Of a stretch of DNA of 64,000 nt, positions 31,240-41,558 are shown in pieces; position 1 is the first letter of the stretch; the number at the start of each line of letters is the position of its first letter. Both the position numbers and the translations under genes were made by a program. The DNA is from Nectonema munidae (taxonomy: Eukaryota > Nematomorpha > Nectonematoida > Nectonematidae). Where the stretch lies: NCBI GenBank assembly GCA_030549495.1, contig JAUIRK010000097.1:591001-655000 (forward strand), in the 5' to 3' direction. Below the pieces are notes generated by a model. The model searched no databases. It saw nothing but the letters and a program-made list of their open reading frames with translations, and was not told the origin of the DNA.

Positions 31240-32272
31240 GGGATTTTAAAAGTTTCAAAACTATATATATAATTTATGACAAAAAATCCTCATTTTTAAA
31301 GTTTCTCGGGTCTGATAGACCCATGTTCAGGATGTTTCAAAATCATTCAAACATCATTCAGGATGTTTTTAAAAGTTGTAAAAACAAAAATATGTCAGAA
31401 AAATTTATTTTGAGTAATTAGAACATGAGATGAATAATGTTGCATTTTAAATATTGATTTAATAAATAAAAATTTAGAAATAAAATGTTTTAATAATAAA
31501 GATCTAACATATCTTATAAAGCACTTACTGAGGGAATGTTATCGTACTTCACAATCATATAACATTTTGAAATTATCATATCCAAAAGCTTTTTAAAGAG
31601 TACAACTTGGACAGCATTTGATTTGATTCCATTCACTGAAAAAACCACGCACTAAGAGCATTTAGCTGACCATGCAAGTTTTTTCGTAACCAAGTTTTTG
31701 CTATGTAGAATGCAGTAAATTAAAACATTTCGACGATTTTTCCATTTTTGAAACATAATCTTTGCACCTAGAGCCCCTGTATTTTCAATAAATACAATTC
31801 TAACCAAAAACATGCGAACCTTGATTTTTTTCGAAATGGCAAATTTTATTGATAATAATCCCACGCATCCTTACACCCTAATTGTAAAAACGGATCAAAA
31901 ATGAAACGATCATGGTCGATTTAATATTAAAAAATCATTTTATTTAAAATGTATAAAAATATTTTTGGAGACAACTTTCAAATTATCAATGCTTACAATT
32001 CAAAGAATTGATTTTATTCAAAATTAGAATAATATTTTTGGATTATTTACCATGGTCAACCGCAAACTTGATTGTCACTTTCAGACATTTTGAAACGTGA
32101 TTGTAAAAACTGAGCACAGAAAAGTTACCAACATGGTTGGTTTGCTATAAACATATTTTATTCAAAAGTGAATGAATGTTTTTATAGACAATTTTATTAT
32201 CAATGAAAATTTTTATTGACATTTGCTAAAAAGTAGCAATAGCATTGGTATTGATAGTGGCTAAAAACGTTT
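31240..32272. other. AT-rich stretch
   Basis: Apart from the palindromic GGGTCTGATAGACCC near 31309, nothing was recognised on either strand. Confidence 0.4.
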
Positions 32273-32368
32273 TCAAAAATTCTTTTCCAATTGGTCTTCT
32301 TTTTGAACACCGATTTCCAATGTAACGATGTCGCCTTTTCTTCCATCACTATCATTTTCAAAAAAATA
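32273..32368 (-). CDS. Candidate terminal exon of an unknown minus-strand gene
   Basis: On the minus strand a good acceptor (CTTCTTTCATATCAG) is followed by 31 codons, YFFENDSDGRKGDIVTLEIG then VQKEDQLEKNF, and a TGA at 32273-32275. It opens in phase 0. Composition and codon use (GAA, GGC, GTT, ATC) differ from the AT-rich background. I do not recognise the product. It may belong with the minus-strand exon-like islands at 35.8-36.3 kb, but frames linking them were not established. Confidence 0.4.
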   Translation of the reverse strand, partial: YFFENDSDGRKGDIVTLEIGVQKEDQLEKNF

Positions 32369-33386
32369 CTGATATGAAAGAAGGATGAAGGTTAGAAAAA
32401 GCAAAGATGAAGAGATCTTAGTTAAAAGTATTTATTAGGAGCCAGTTAAACTTTTTTTAACTCTGTCGAAATGAATCTTCAATTCAAGTAAGTTGAATAC
32501 GCTAAAAACTATTTGTGTTGAATGTTCACTTTGAAAATTTGGGATAAAAATTCACATGTTTTCTTTTTTAAAATATACCAAAACCTGTTTATACCAATCA
32601 GTTTTAAATTCGTTTCAATTAATCAAAATTAAGCTTATTCCGCTTCAATAAGCGACCATTTGTCCACAAAGACGCTTTGTCTAAATTTATAAAAAAAATA
32701 AAACTAACATATCAATAAATGTTGAAACTTTTAATAAATATTCAAAATACGAAATCTATATTCTTACTAATTATAATTCAATTTTTTTTAATCAAATCAA
32801 TAAATTTAAATAAATTTGTATCGAAATATTTTTTAAACATTCGGATGGTTTTGTTAATTTTCAAATCTTTATTATAATTTTTTAATTTGCCTACTTTGCT
32901 TTTATTAGTGTAATATTATCTCTTTAAGAATTTAAGTAGCATTATTGTAACAGTTTCAAAAGTCCAAGCATTTTCACCAACAAGTTCAGAGGTATTCTTT
33001 TTTAAATATCAGATTATTTGGAGTTGAAGCAATAAAGTACGTTATTTAATGAAAAGAGAGTAAGTGAATTGAAGACCCATTTTTTGAAAAAGGTACAGCT
33101 TCTATGAGATTCGAACAGGAAATGCACGAAATCTAGGACCTGTCAGAATAAAAGCTTCTATAGATAATAATTACACTTTATATGCTATGTGATGCAATGA
33201 TGGCTTCAACGAGAAGACGTGGCTGCCTACCCCCATGGTACGGTTTTTCTGGAATGACAGAACCCGTGGAAAATAACAACAATATTTTATAAGTGCCAAG
33301 TTCCTTTTATTTCATCATACACTATTCGAACAAACATTGAATCTAACGCTGTCGAAAAAGTTCATAGAACACTTATTTATTTCAGC
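32369..33386. other. AT-rich stretch with one short open island
   Basis: At 33197-33275 both strands have short coding-like frames (plus: GFNEKTWLPTPMVRFFW; minus: GSVIPEKPYHGGRQPRLLVE). Neither strand could be preferred and no gene is called. Confidence 0.3.
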
Positions 33387-33688
33387 AGTCAAATAACTTT
33401 CAAAAATTTGACATTGAGACGTTGAGTGCGGTAAGAAAAGAATTTCAAAAACTGATCACACGATCTGTTCAAAGTGTCCTCTTATTTGACATAGTGCTCA
33501 TTTTGAGGGAAGAGTGTTTAATTGGATTCAGGCAAGAAGAATTTGCTAGTAGACCTCTTACTCGTCACAGTGTAGACGAATCGCAATATTATCTCCAAGA
33601 TCACGTGATCCACGATGCTTTGGTTGGCACAAGAAGCGGAGGACATCGTGGAGCAAGGGTTCATCTTCAAGGAGTCATCGCACCCTTC
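33387..33688 (+). pseudogene. Exon-like island, possibly a broken gene fragment
   Basis: After an acceptor-like TTATTTATTTCAG the plus strand is open: FDIETLSAVRKEFQKLITRS, LLFDIVLILREECLIGFRQE, SRPLTRHSVDESQYYLQDHV. Near 33615 the coding-like frame shifts to LWLAQEAEDIVEQGFIFKES then SHPSEK, followed by a GTAAAA donor-like site. The helical, charged peptide and GC-richer composition suggest real coding history. The frame change means either an unrecognised intron or a degraded copy. I do not recognise the family. Confidence 0.35.
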
Positions 33689-33939
33689 TGAAAAGGTAAA
33701 AAAGCGCTATCAGGGTAGAGAAGACAAACATGGGGAAAGGAGATCAGATCAGAGGGCCGTATTTACGCATTGCGGCTTGCCATATGGCGACACCCATTGA
33801 GTGGCGTATCCAACGAAGGGGATGGGGTAGGTTCTTATCACCGCCATATCACTGTGAATAAAAAGTCAATCAATTGGAATAGGGAAAATTTATTACTTTT
33901 CCCCATACTTTTATTCCCATTCCTTAAAATTGATAAAAT

Positions 33940-34020
33940 TCAGTGTTTCTCAAGGTGGTCCATGTGGAGTGTGGACACCCAAGGGATCCACCTTGAAAGA
34001 TCGGTGCTCAAAGAACACAG
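33940..34020. repeat. Short inverted repeat with hAT-like start
   Basis: CAGTGTTTCTCAAGGTGG near 33942 is matched in reverse complement by CCACCTTGAAAGATC near 33989. CAGTGTTTCT also begins a fragment at 37303 (CAGTGTTTCTAAAACTGGG), a common start for hAT elements. Confidence 0.35.
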
Positions 34021-34286
34021 GTCGGGAAATGTCACTGCATTTTATCAATATTTAACTTCTATTTAATCAAGCTCAGTACTAAGAAGGCCTGACATCAAAT
34101 AAATAACATACTTTTATTGCTTATTAGTGATGTATCAATTTTTTCACCGATTTCGATACCGAGTACACAATAAAAATCTCTATTAAATTATAACATTTAT
34201 TAAAAATACAAAACTTTCATTGGTAAAATTAGACATTAAATTGTAATGCAAAAACATAAGCTTGTAGCCCCTATGGTTCCTTCTAA

Positions 34287-34573
34287 TGGGTTCCCAACCT
34301 TTTTTTAATGTACCCCTAGCATAGCTAAAACATTTTAATTCTTACATTGGTGAGAAAGACAGAGAGAAAAAGAGATGAGAAAATCTGTCAAAAGTGCTTG
34401 ATTTATGTTTTGAAAGTAATCTCCGATACAAAACTTTTGTATCTGTTGCGTTTGACATTAACAGATTGTAATAATACAATATAAATCCTACTTTTTTCCT
34501 TAAACTAAATGTATCCCCTTAGGAGTGTAAATGTACCACTGGTGGTACATGTAGGCCAGGTTGTGGACCCCTG
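34287..34573. mobile_element. hAT-like MITE
   Basis: The left inner end GGTTCCCAACCTTTTT and the right end …CCAGGTTGTGGACCCCTG are inverted repeats. TTCTA is shared by both flanks (34281 and 34574), the remnant of a longer duplication. A 9+2+9 palindrome (ATGTACCAC TG GTGGTACAT) lies near the right end at 34531-34550. An old copy. Confidence 0.5.
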
Positions 34574-35840
34574 TTCTAGAAGAACCAACTAAAACTTGGA
34601 AGAGGGAAGGTAAAATAAAAATGATGTTATAAAGTAAAAAAGCAAATTTTTCTGAATTTGTGAAGGATCCCAAAATCCATTTATGAATAAAGTATATTTT
34701 TTTATATCAAATTGAGAGCAAAAAGGCAGCTTTCATTAAAATGCTATCGCATGTGCAAAGCGCTATGCATAAAATACAAAGCTGCTTTTACTCTTTATAG
34801 CTCAAGTATATGAACTTTAATTAGTCTATTCGTTTGGCTGATAAAATCGGTGAACAATAAAAAATTTGCGGAAACCGATCAAATAAAAAAGGACGATACC
34901 GATCTAATCGGCCCATCACTATTGCTTATATTTACAATGATAAAATCATTTAAATCTTTAACCCTTTCAGGCTTGCTTCTTGAAAAATGAACATGATTTT
35001 CTTTTTGAATGAAATATCATAGAAATTAAAGTAGAGGATTTTTACTTCGTCGGTCACGGGTAACCAAATTAAATGAAATTTAAAAAAATATATCCAACAT
35101 AGAACGAACGGTCTAATAGTCTCACCGAGCACCTAGAGACTATTAAGGCCATAGCAAGTAGCGCGGTTTGAAAATCCCTGCTTTTGTGACAAAAGTGGTC
35201 TCTATTTGTAAAATTTAGAATATCGTTCTTTACCAAATTTTTGAACACCATAAAATTTAATTGATAAAGTATAACGACATTTTTTCTTTAGTTCTGAACC
35301 GAAAGAGAGGAGGTAAGAAATGAACATTTCTTCTAAGATTTTATAATCTTGTTTAAGTTTCTACACCTAGCATTGCTAAAAATTTTCATAAAATATATAT
35401 TGGAAAGAGAGAGATTTCTAAAAACAAATTAATTCATACTTATGTTTTACATGGAAATAATTACAATTATACCTCCTCCCTTCCTCTTTTAATTTTTTTA
35501 CACGGATCCATTACTGGTTTCACTCTATTTCTAAAAGGCCTAACTTATCAATTAACTAGGTAAATTATTTTTTAACTAATTAAACCTAATTACGACGACT
35601 ATCTAAATAAGGCTACGTTGGGTAGAAATTCTATGATTTTCTACAAATGGTCCTCTTTTTCAGTGTATAATAATCGAAATATTAGGATACCAAAAATCTT
35701 TCAAACTGCCTTAGCCCTTTGTTAAGGCCCGTGCTTTTGAAAATTTGTCGTCAGTCTACCTTTTTCAATGAGTTCTTATATAATCTTAAAGCAGACAATT
35801 TTGTTTTATTAAATAATGGTTTTCCATTGGAATGACTTCG
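34574..35840. other. AT-rich stretch with a TTAA-type end and a dispersed repeat
   Basis: A piggyBac-like left end (TTAACCCTTTCAGGCTTGC) starts at 34958. A dispersed ~95-bp repeat shared with merlin intron 5 lies at 35722-35820. No gene was recognised. Confidence 0.4.
35722..35820. repeat. Dispersed repeat shared with 20375-20462
   Basis: Both stretches read GGCCC…GCTTTTTGAAAATT…CTTTTTCAATGAGTT…AAAGCAG(G/A)(T/C)AATTTT(A/G)TTTTATT, with about 75% identity. The family is not known to me. Confidence 0.5.
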
Positions 35841-35930
35841 TCAGCCGATTTTTTAATGCTACTAGTATCAGGGTAAAACAGTACTCTCTGTTCCATGACC
35901 GAAACATCGGTGAATAAACCAGCAGACTGA
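35841..35930 (-). CDS. Candidate exon, minus strand
   Basis: After an acceptor-like CCTTATATATTCAG the minus strand reads SAGLFTDVSVMEQRVLFYPD then TSSIKKSADE, with a possible donor at GAA|GTCATT. A second frame through the same bases is also open (GEPALLCHEHITLGLRVDVY upstream), so the frame choice is uncertain. The family is not recognised. Confidence 0.25.
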
Positions 35931-36213
35931 ATATATAAGGAGGGTATGAGGATACGCAGCAGCGTTAAGTAAAATACCCTTTAAAAGACGAAAGAGTTCA
36001 CATATAAGCCAATAGACATCTACTCTTAGCCCTAGGGTAATGTGTTCGTGGCATAGCAGGGCAGGCTCACCGTAAAAATCAAAGCACCGAAAGAACATAT
36101 GACAAAATAAGAAGGATGTACAATATAGTTTAGTTCGAGATAAAGATGAGCCAATAAAAAAAGCTTATAATTAGGATAAAAAAAAATTAAATCTTAAGGC
36201 AAAGAGAAAGAAC

Positions 36214-36346
36214 CTATTAAGTAGAGTTGTGTTATGCAGTTTAACTCTTCAGCGAATTCTTCCAATTGCGAAACTTTAGAAAATTTGCTCTCACTTCCGA
36301 TGATGAAGAGGGCTGGCGCGTTCAGGGCGAGAAGATTTCCATAATT
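36214..36346 (-). CDS. Candidate exon resembling an alpha/beta-hydrolase-like segment of KANSL3
   Basis: On the minus strand a strong acceptor (CTTTCCTTCTTAG) is followed by 44 codons and one extra base: NYGNLLALNAPALFIIGSES, KFSKVSQLEEFAEELNCITQ, LYLI. A possible donor is AATAG|GTTCTT. The pattern of short hydrophobic strand with G (PALFIIG), helix, second strand (LYLIG) resembles the C-terminal part of the KANSL3 hydrolase-like domain (PVLFVVGQN…LVVVGGAD). That match is from memory and short. KANSL3 is a subunit of the NSL histone acetyltransferase complex. No neighbouring exon of such a gene was found, so it could be an isolated fragment or another hydrolase-fold protein. Confidence 0.4.
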
Positions 36347-37101
36347 CTAAGAAGGAAAGAACTTTTTGGAATTGAATAAAACACTTCGACGTTTAAAGAG
36401 CCCAGGGAAAAAAGCGTGGTTCTTATTTTTGGGAGTAACATAGCAGTTCTCACCTTTATGTAAGCATTTATTTTCTAATTGGTGGTGATGTGACTGCTTT
36501 CTCATCTTCCTATCCTGTTTAATCCGCTTTGATACTAACAGTAATTAAAATATAATTTATTTTTAATTCTTCGTTCAAAGCCTTCAGTCGTGTTTTTATT
36601 CGCATTCGACTTACTGTTATTAACCCATTAAGTACCATAGAAATCAGACGATATTTAAAAAAACGCAGACGATTTATATTCCAAGTCATTGAAAAAAGCA
36701 GACGAAGATGAAATTACTTATGTTCCCAAATGGGAACATTGGGGCTTACTGTTATTAATAGATGAGATTTAAGATCGTCATCGACTTCATTGGAACCTGA
36801 AATATCAAGTTTTGCGTCAAAGCATCTCTAAAGAACATATATTTTCGAATAAATATTTTCACTACATATTCATATTTTTTTCTGAAAAATAAAATGATAC
36901 TGTGAGTTTGTGATTCGTTGAAGATGTTGGAATTCCAAGGCAGATCACTCCATCCACTTCACTTGTTAAAAGAGCTGCAGTCTACGAATTAAAAAAATGA
37001 GGAATGAACGCGTGATACGGTTGTGTACATGTCTATCTTTAACCCATTAAGGCCAACAAACAAAACAAAACTAAAAAAACCAAAAAAATTTATTTCCAAA
37101 C

Positions 37102-37132
<31 letters not shown>

Positions 37133-37568
37133 TCATTTCCCAAAAAAAAAAATTGGGAGAAAAGGGGTCAAACCTTTGATGGCCAGCATTTTGAAGCGTC
37201 GACAGCTTTCCTTTCCAATTAAATTTTATTTATCTAAACCAGACGATTTGCATTTCTTGACACCCTGCTGATACACTTGTTATCAAAGGGTATACTCTTA
37301 AATCAGTGTTTCTAAAACTGGGTTGACGGTGAATTTTGGTCTGGACTAGGTTTAGAAAAGGTGGACCGTATATTTTGCTTTTAGTGGAACTATTTTTAAA
37401 AGCAGGGTTGCAGAGTTAAAAGTGCGACTACAACTCGATTCTACACATGTCTTACTTCAAGTGTTAATAATTGCTAAACGATTATACTTTATTATACTCC
37501 CTATCGCCATTAGATTATCCTTATGAAGAAAGATTTATTTATGAAACCAAATACTTATATAGAATATA
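36347..37568. other. AT-rich region with TTAACCC-type ends and a poly-A run
   Basis: TTAACCCATTAAG occurs at 36620 and again at 37039, both plus strand, like left ends of TTAA-targeting elements. A run of about 25 A lies at 37106-37130. CAGTGTTTCTAAAACTGGG at 37303 looks like a hAT start. No complete element or gene could be defined. Confidence 0.4.
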
Positions 37569-38658
37569 GTCTAAGTCAGAGGTCGCCAAACTTTTCTTGA
37601 AGCAGGCCAGAATATTGAAAAGTTAAAAAATACGGGCATTATGAAATTCCTAGTAGTACTTGTTTAAACAAACTTTTCGATCCTGATAAACTTACTTCGC
37701 GTGCTGGATCTGACCCGTGAGCTCATAGTATGGTGACCCCTAGGGTGGTTCTTATTTTGACATTTTCAATATGTCATGCTCCTATGATCTTAGACTATTA
37801 CAAATATAGAAAAAATGTACTTAGTAAATTTTTTCTATAATTGATGAATGTTTAGTGATAGCTCAAGTCGTTCAAATATCGATAGAGGTTTGAAACACAT
37901 CAATATATTTCTATGCAATGAGAAGTAGAAAGAAATCACAATAACCGACAGTTATATCTCCTTTATTGTGTTTTTTGTTTAGAGTATGGTGTGCTGTACG
38001 TACACTATAATTAAAACAATTAAAAAAGATCTCCACACAAATGCTTCCATTATTTCATTAATCTGCATAATTACATATATTGATACTTTTTTTTTATAGA
38101 AATATAAAATATTTTTTGATTTTAACTCTTATTTTTCCGACTGAAACAATGGCTCGCATTACAAGGACACAAACCGAACTATATCTACTAGGTCAGCCTA
38201 CGTTGAATTTGAATCAAGCACGATTGCCTTCTAAGAAAGAGGTTTTATCTTTATTTCTTCACCTGCACTTGAATGAAGGCAAAATAAAATTAGAACAGCT
38301 GCTGTTGAAGTTATATCATTGGTTTCTGATATTTGGAATAAAGCCCGAATTCCGACGAGTCGAAAAGACAACTGCGTTAATAAATTAGAAAAACTACATT
38401 TATGTTGGATACAATTGAAAAAAAACAAAAGTAGAAAAACTAAAGCACAGAAACAGAAAGAGTTTGAATTTAAGAAAGACATAGAAAATCTATTTGACAT
38501 TGCTCATGCAGATGCATTGAATTCAATTAAAATAAAAGAAGATGTAGATTTTCTTTTGGCACAAAGAGCACCTTCAAGACATGGTTACATTGGATCTGTA
38601 GACAAAAATTTAGCCAAGTTAGAACAACGTCGTATTCAACGAGAGTGTGATGCTAAAC

Positions 38659-38964
38659 CAGGGCTCGGCAAAGTAGTCGATATCGACCCCTGGGGGTCGA
38701 TAAGAGATCTTTAAGGGTCGATAAGATAGACAAACTTTCCAAATTGTGCTTTATAGTAGTAATAAATCTCCCTTTTCTTTTAAAACATAGCTTAGGACAT
38801 TGTATAGTATAGGATATATGAAACATTTTTGGTTTGTATTTTTTCTCTTAATTGTTGGACATTGATTAATGTTTTTATTAAACATTTCTATGTGGGGTGG
38901 GGATCGATGTGAAGACAAATGTTCTATGAAGGGGTTGACGGGTAAAAAAGTTTGCTGATCCCTG
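38659..38964. mobile_element. hAT MITE inserted in the transposase
   Basis: 306 bp bounded by CAGGGCTCGGCAAAG and GTTTGCTGATCCCTG (inverted repeats with few differences). A perfect 8-bp duplication TGCTAAAC lies at 38651-38658 and 38965-38972. Just inside the left end are repeated GTCGATA and TCGACCCCTGGGGGTCGA motifs. The related block GTCGATAAGA…CTTTA…GTCGATAA(A)GA occurs in merlin introns 2 and 6. Confidence 0.93.
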
Positions 38965-39547
38965 TGCTAAACAAAGAACTGAAGTTGAAGAAAAAATTTA
39001 TTCAGTTGTGTTTTAACTAGCACTGATGACGAAGACAATGAAAATTGCATATCTCAAGATTTTGAAAAACTTGATAATACAGGCAAAGAAGAAGAACGTT
39101 TTAAAACATCGCCTGTTTCATCAAAAATGTCTCGGGGGACAATAAACATAGTAACTCCTTCACTTGCAGCTGTACTAGATCGTTCGAAAATTACGGATCG
39201 TAAAGCTATGCACATTATTGCAACTACAGCTGAAAGTCTCGGACATGATGTAGCAAATTTTGCCCTTAATCGCAGCTCAATAAAAAGACGTAGAGAGCAG
39301 CATAGAAAAAAAATGGGCAAATGCATTGATGGCAGAATTCAAGACAAATCAAGCTTTTGTTGTTCACTGGGATGGTAAACTTATGGCTGATTTGACGGGC
39401 AACAATCATGTCGATCGTTTACCTATACTTATTTCTGGTAAAGGTGTGACTCAGTTGCTGAAGGTTCCTAAAACTAGTGGCACCGGTGTAGACCAAACAC
39501 GTGTTGTAGTTGAAGCTTTAAAGGAATGGGGAGTCGATGAAAATGTT

Positions 39548-41558
39548 TTGAGAATAGGAAATGTGGAGTCATCTTAGAAAGAATCTGTTGACAGCAAGTT
39601 TGATTGTGCTTGGTAGAACGAAAGGTGGTAGAAGAACTCAAAAAGAAACTTGGTGGTGGAAAGAAGAGATTAGAGAAGTATTAAAAGCTAAGAAGCAAGC
39701 TTTTAAAAAATGGCAGGTAAGTAAGTTGGAAGAAGACAAACAAATGTATAGACTCAAGAAAAAAGAAGCTAAAAAGATCATTGCGGTATCAAAAGCAAGG
39801 TAAACAGACAAAATGCACGAGGCACTTGATAGTAAGAATGGTGATAAGCAAATTTTTAAACTTGCAAAGGCTAAGCAAAGAGATATCAAGGAATGTGGAA
39901 ATATCGACATTATAAAGGACAAAGAAGGAAAAATTCTTTTTAAAGAAGAAGAAATAGAGGAGAGATGGAAAAAATATTTTGAAGATCTGTTAAACGTTGA
40001 AAACGAGCATAATTGCATCGTTGCAGGTACAAAAATTGAAGGTCCCGAGCTAGGTTTGGAGGAAAAGGAATTATATGAAGCAATAAACAAAATGAAAAAA
40101 AATAAAGCAACAGGATCGAGTGAAGTAAGTGTAGAAATGATAAAAGCTGGAGGAAGAGAATGCTGGAAGATGATGAGTAGATTATTGGAACAGATTTGGA
40201 AAGAAGAAAAAATGCCAGAAGAATGGACTAAAAGTCTCATTGTTCCAATTTACAAAAATAAAAAAGATGTGTTAAACTGCGAAAATTACCGGGGCATAAA
40301 ACTAATAGAACACGGATTAAAACTTCTGGAAAAAATTTTGGCTGAACGTTTAAGAAATCAAGTTAACATAAATGATAACCAGTTTGGATTTATGAGAGGA
40401 AAGAGTACAGTAGATCCTATATTTATAGTTAGACAGGTGATGGAAAAGAGACTTGAAGGAAATCAGCCCTTATTCTGCGGTTTTGTAGACCTAGAAAAAG
40501 CGTATGATAGGGTTCCAAGGGATGTTGTGTACTGGAGTTTAAGAGAAAAAGGTATTAGTGAAAAGTTAGTGAGACTAGTTAAGGAAACCTATAGAAACTC
40601 TAAAACTTCCATCAGAACAATGAACGGATACTCACAGGAATTCGACATAAAAGTAGGGTTACACCAAGGTTCTGCATTGAGCCCTTTTCTTTTTGCAGTT
40701 GTTATTGATGAAATCTCCAAAAATATCAGAAAATAAGGATTAAATAAACTTTTGTTTGCCAATGACTTAATAATTATGGCAGATAGTGAAAAAGAATTAC
40801 AGGAAAGACTAAGTATATGGCAAAAAAGTCTCGAGGAAAAAGGCCTAAAGTTGAATGCAGGCAAAACAAAAGTGATGAAGGTTAGTAGAAATGACAAGAC
40901 TGAGATAAGGATAAAAGACGTGCATGGAATTGAGTTAAATCAAGTTAAAGCGTTCAAGTATTTAGGATCAGTTATTGAAATGGAAGGAGGATGTTGTAAA
41001 GATGTTCAGTTGAGATTGAATGCGAGTTGGGCAAAATGGAGAGAAGTTAAACCTGTTCTAAACGATAGAAAACTACCCATGAATTTAAAGGCTCATACAA
41101 GGTATATACATCAATAGTTAGACCCGTCATGACTTACGGATCAGAATGTTGGTGTCTGAGAAATAATGAAAAGAAAAAGCTAGAAGTGTCGGAAATGAAA
41201 ATGCTGAGAATGATGCTGAACGTTACGAGAAAAGATAGGATTAGAAATGAAGAAGTGAGACATAGAACAAAAGTGACGACGAGTGTTGTAGATGTAATGG
41301 AAAGAAACAAGATGAGATGGTATGGACACGTGCTAAGAAGAAAAAGCGATGAAAAAATAAAGATAGCGTACGATGCGCCTGTACAAGGAAAGAGAAAAAG
41401 AGGAAGGCCAAGATTGAGATGGAGGGATGATTTGAAAAGGTCCATGGAAAAATTTGGGTTGAAAGAAAGCGATGCGAAGGACAGAAACCTATGGAGAAAC
41501 AGGATCAAGCCATCGACCCCCATTTAGGGGATAAGATGATGAAGAAGAAGAAGAAGAA
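39548..41558 (+). mobile_element. 5'-truncated RTE-like LINE with 18-bp target duplication
   Basis: 2011 bp between direct repeats GGAGTCGATGAAAATGTT (39530-39547 and 41559-41576), ending in a GAT/GAA simple-repeat tail as in RTE-type elements. It encodes the pre-RT linker (ETWWWKEEIREVLKAKKQAF), the RT (ENYRGIKLIEH, NQFGFMRGKSTVD, FVDLEKAYDRVPR, GLHQGSALSPFLFAV) and the C-terminal region (YGSECWCLR, WYGHVLRR, GKRKRGRPRLRWRDD). The endonuclease is missing through 5' truncation. The coding frame has in-frame stops at 39801 and 40734 and a frameshift near 41110. The catalytic FADD reads FAND. Same family as the remnant at 3300-4563. Clade assignment is tentative. Confidence 0.88.

Noticed and set aside
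33770-34066. 98-codon open frame
   Set aside because: It runs through a hAT-like inverted repeat, and its composition changes midway; no family features.
37106-37130. Poly-A run as the tail of a processed pseudogene
   Set aside because: No gene-like sequence precedes it and no target duplication was seen; treated as a simple repeat.
38080-38388. Small host gene
   Set aside because: It lies inside an element with inverted ends and target duplication and forms the N-terminal part of its transposase.
39638-40240. Long minus-strand open frame (200 codons)
   Set aside because: It is the complement of the LINE reverse transcriptase, which has clear motifs on the plus strand.
41134-41523. Minus-strand open frame opposite the LINE C-terminus
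   Set aside because: Shadow of the plus-strand YGSECW…GRPRLRWRD region.
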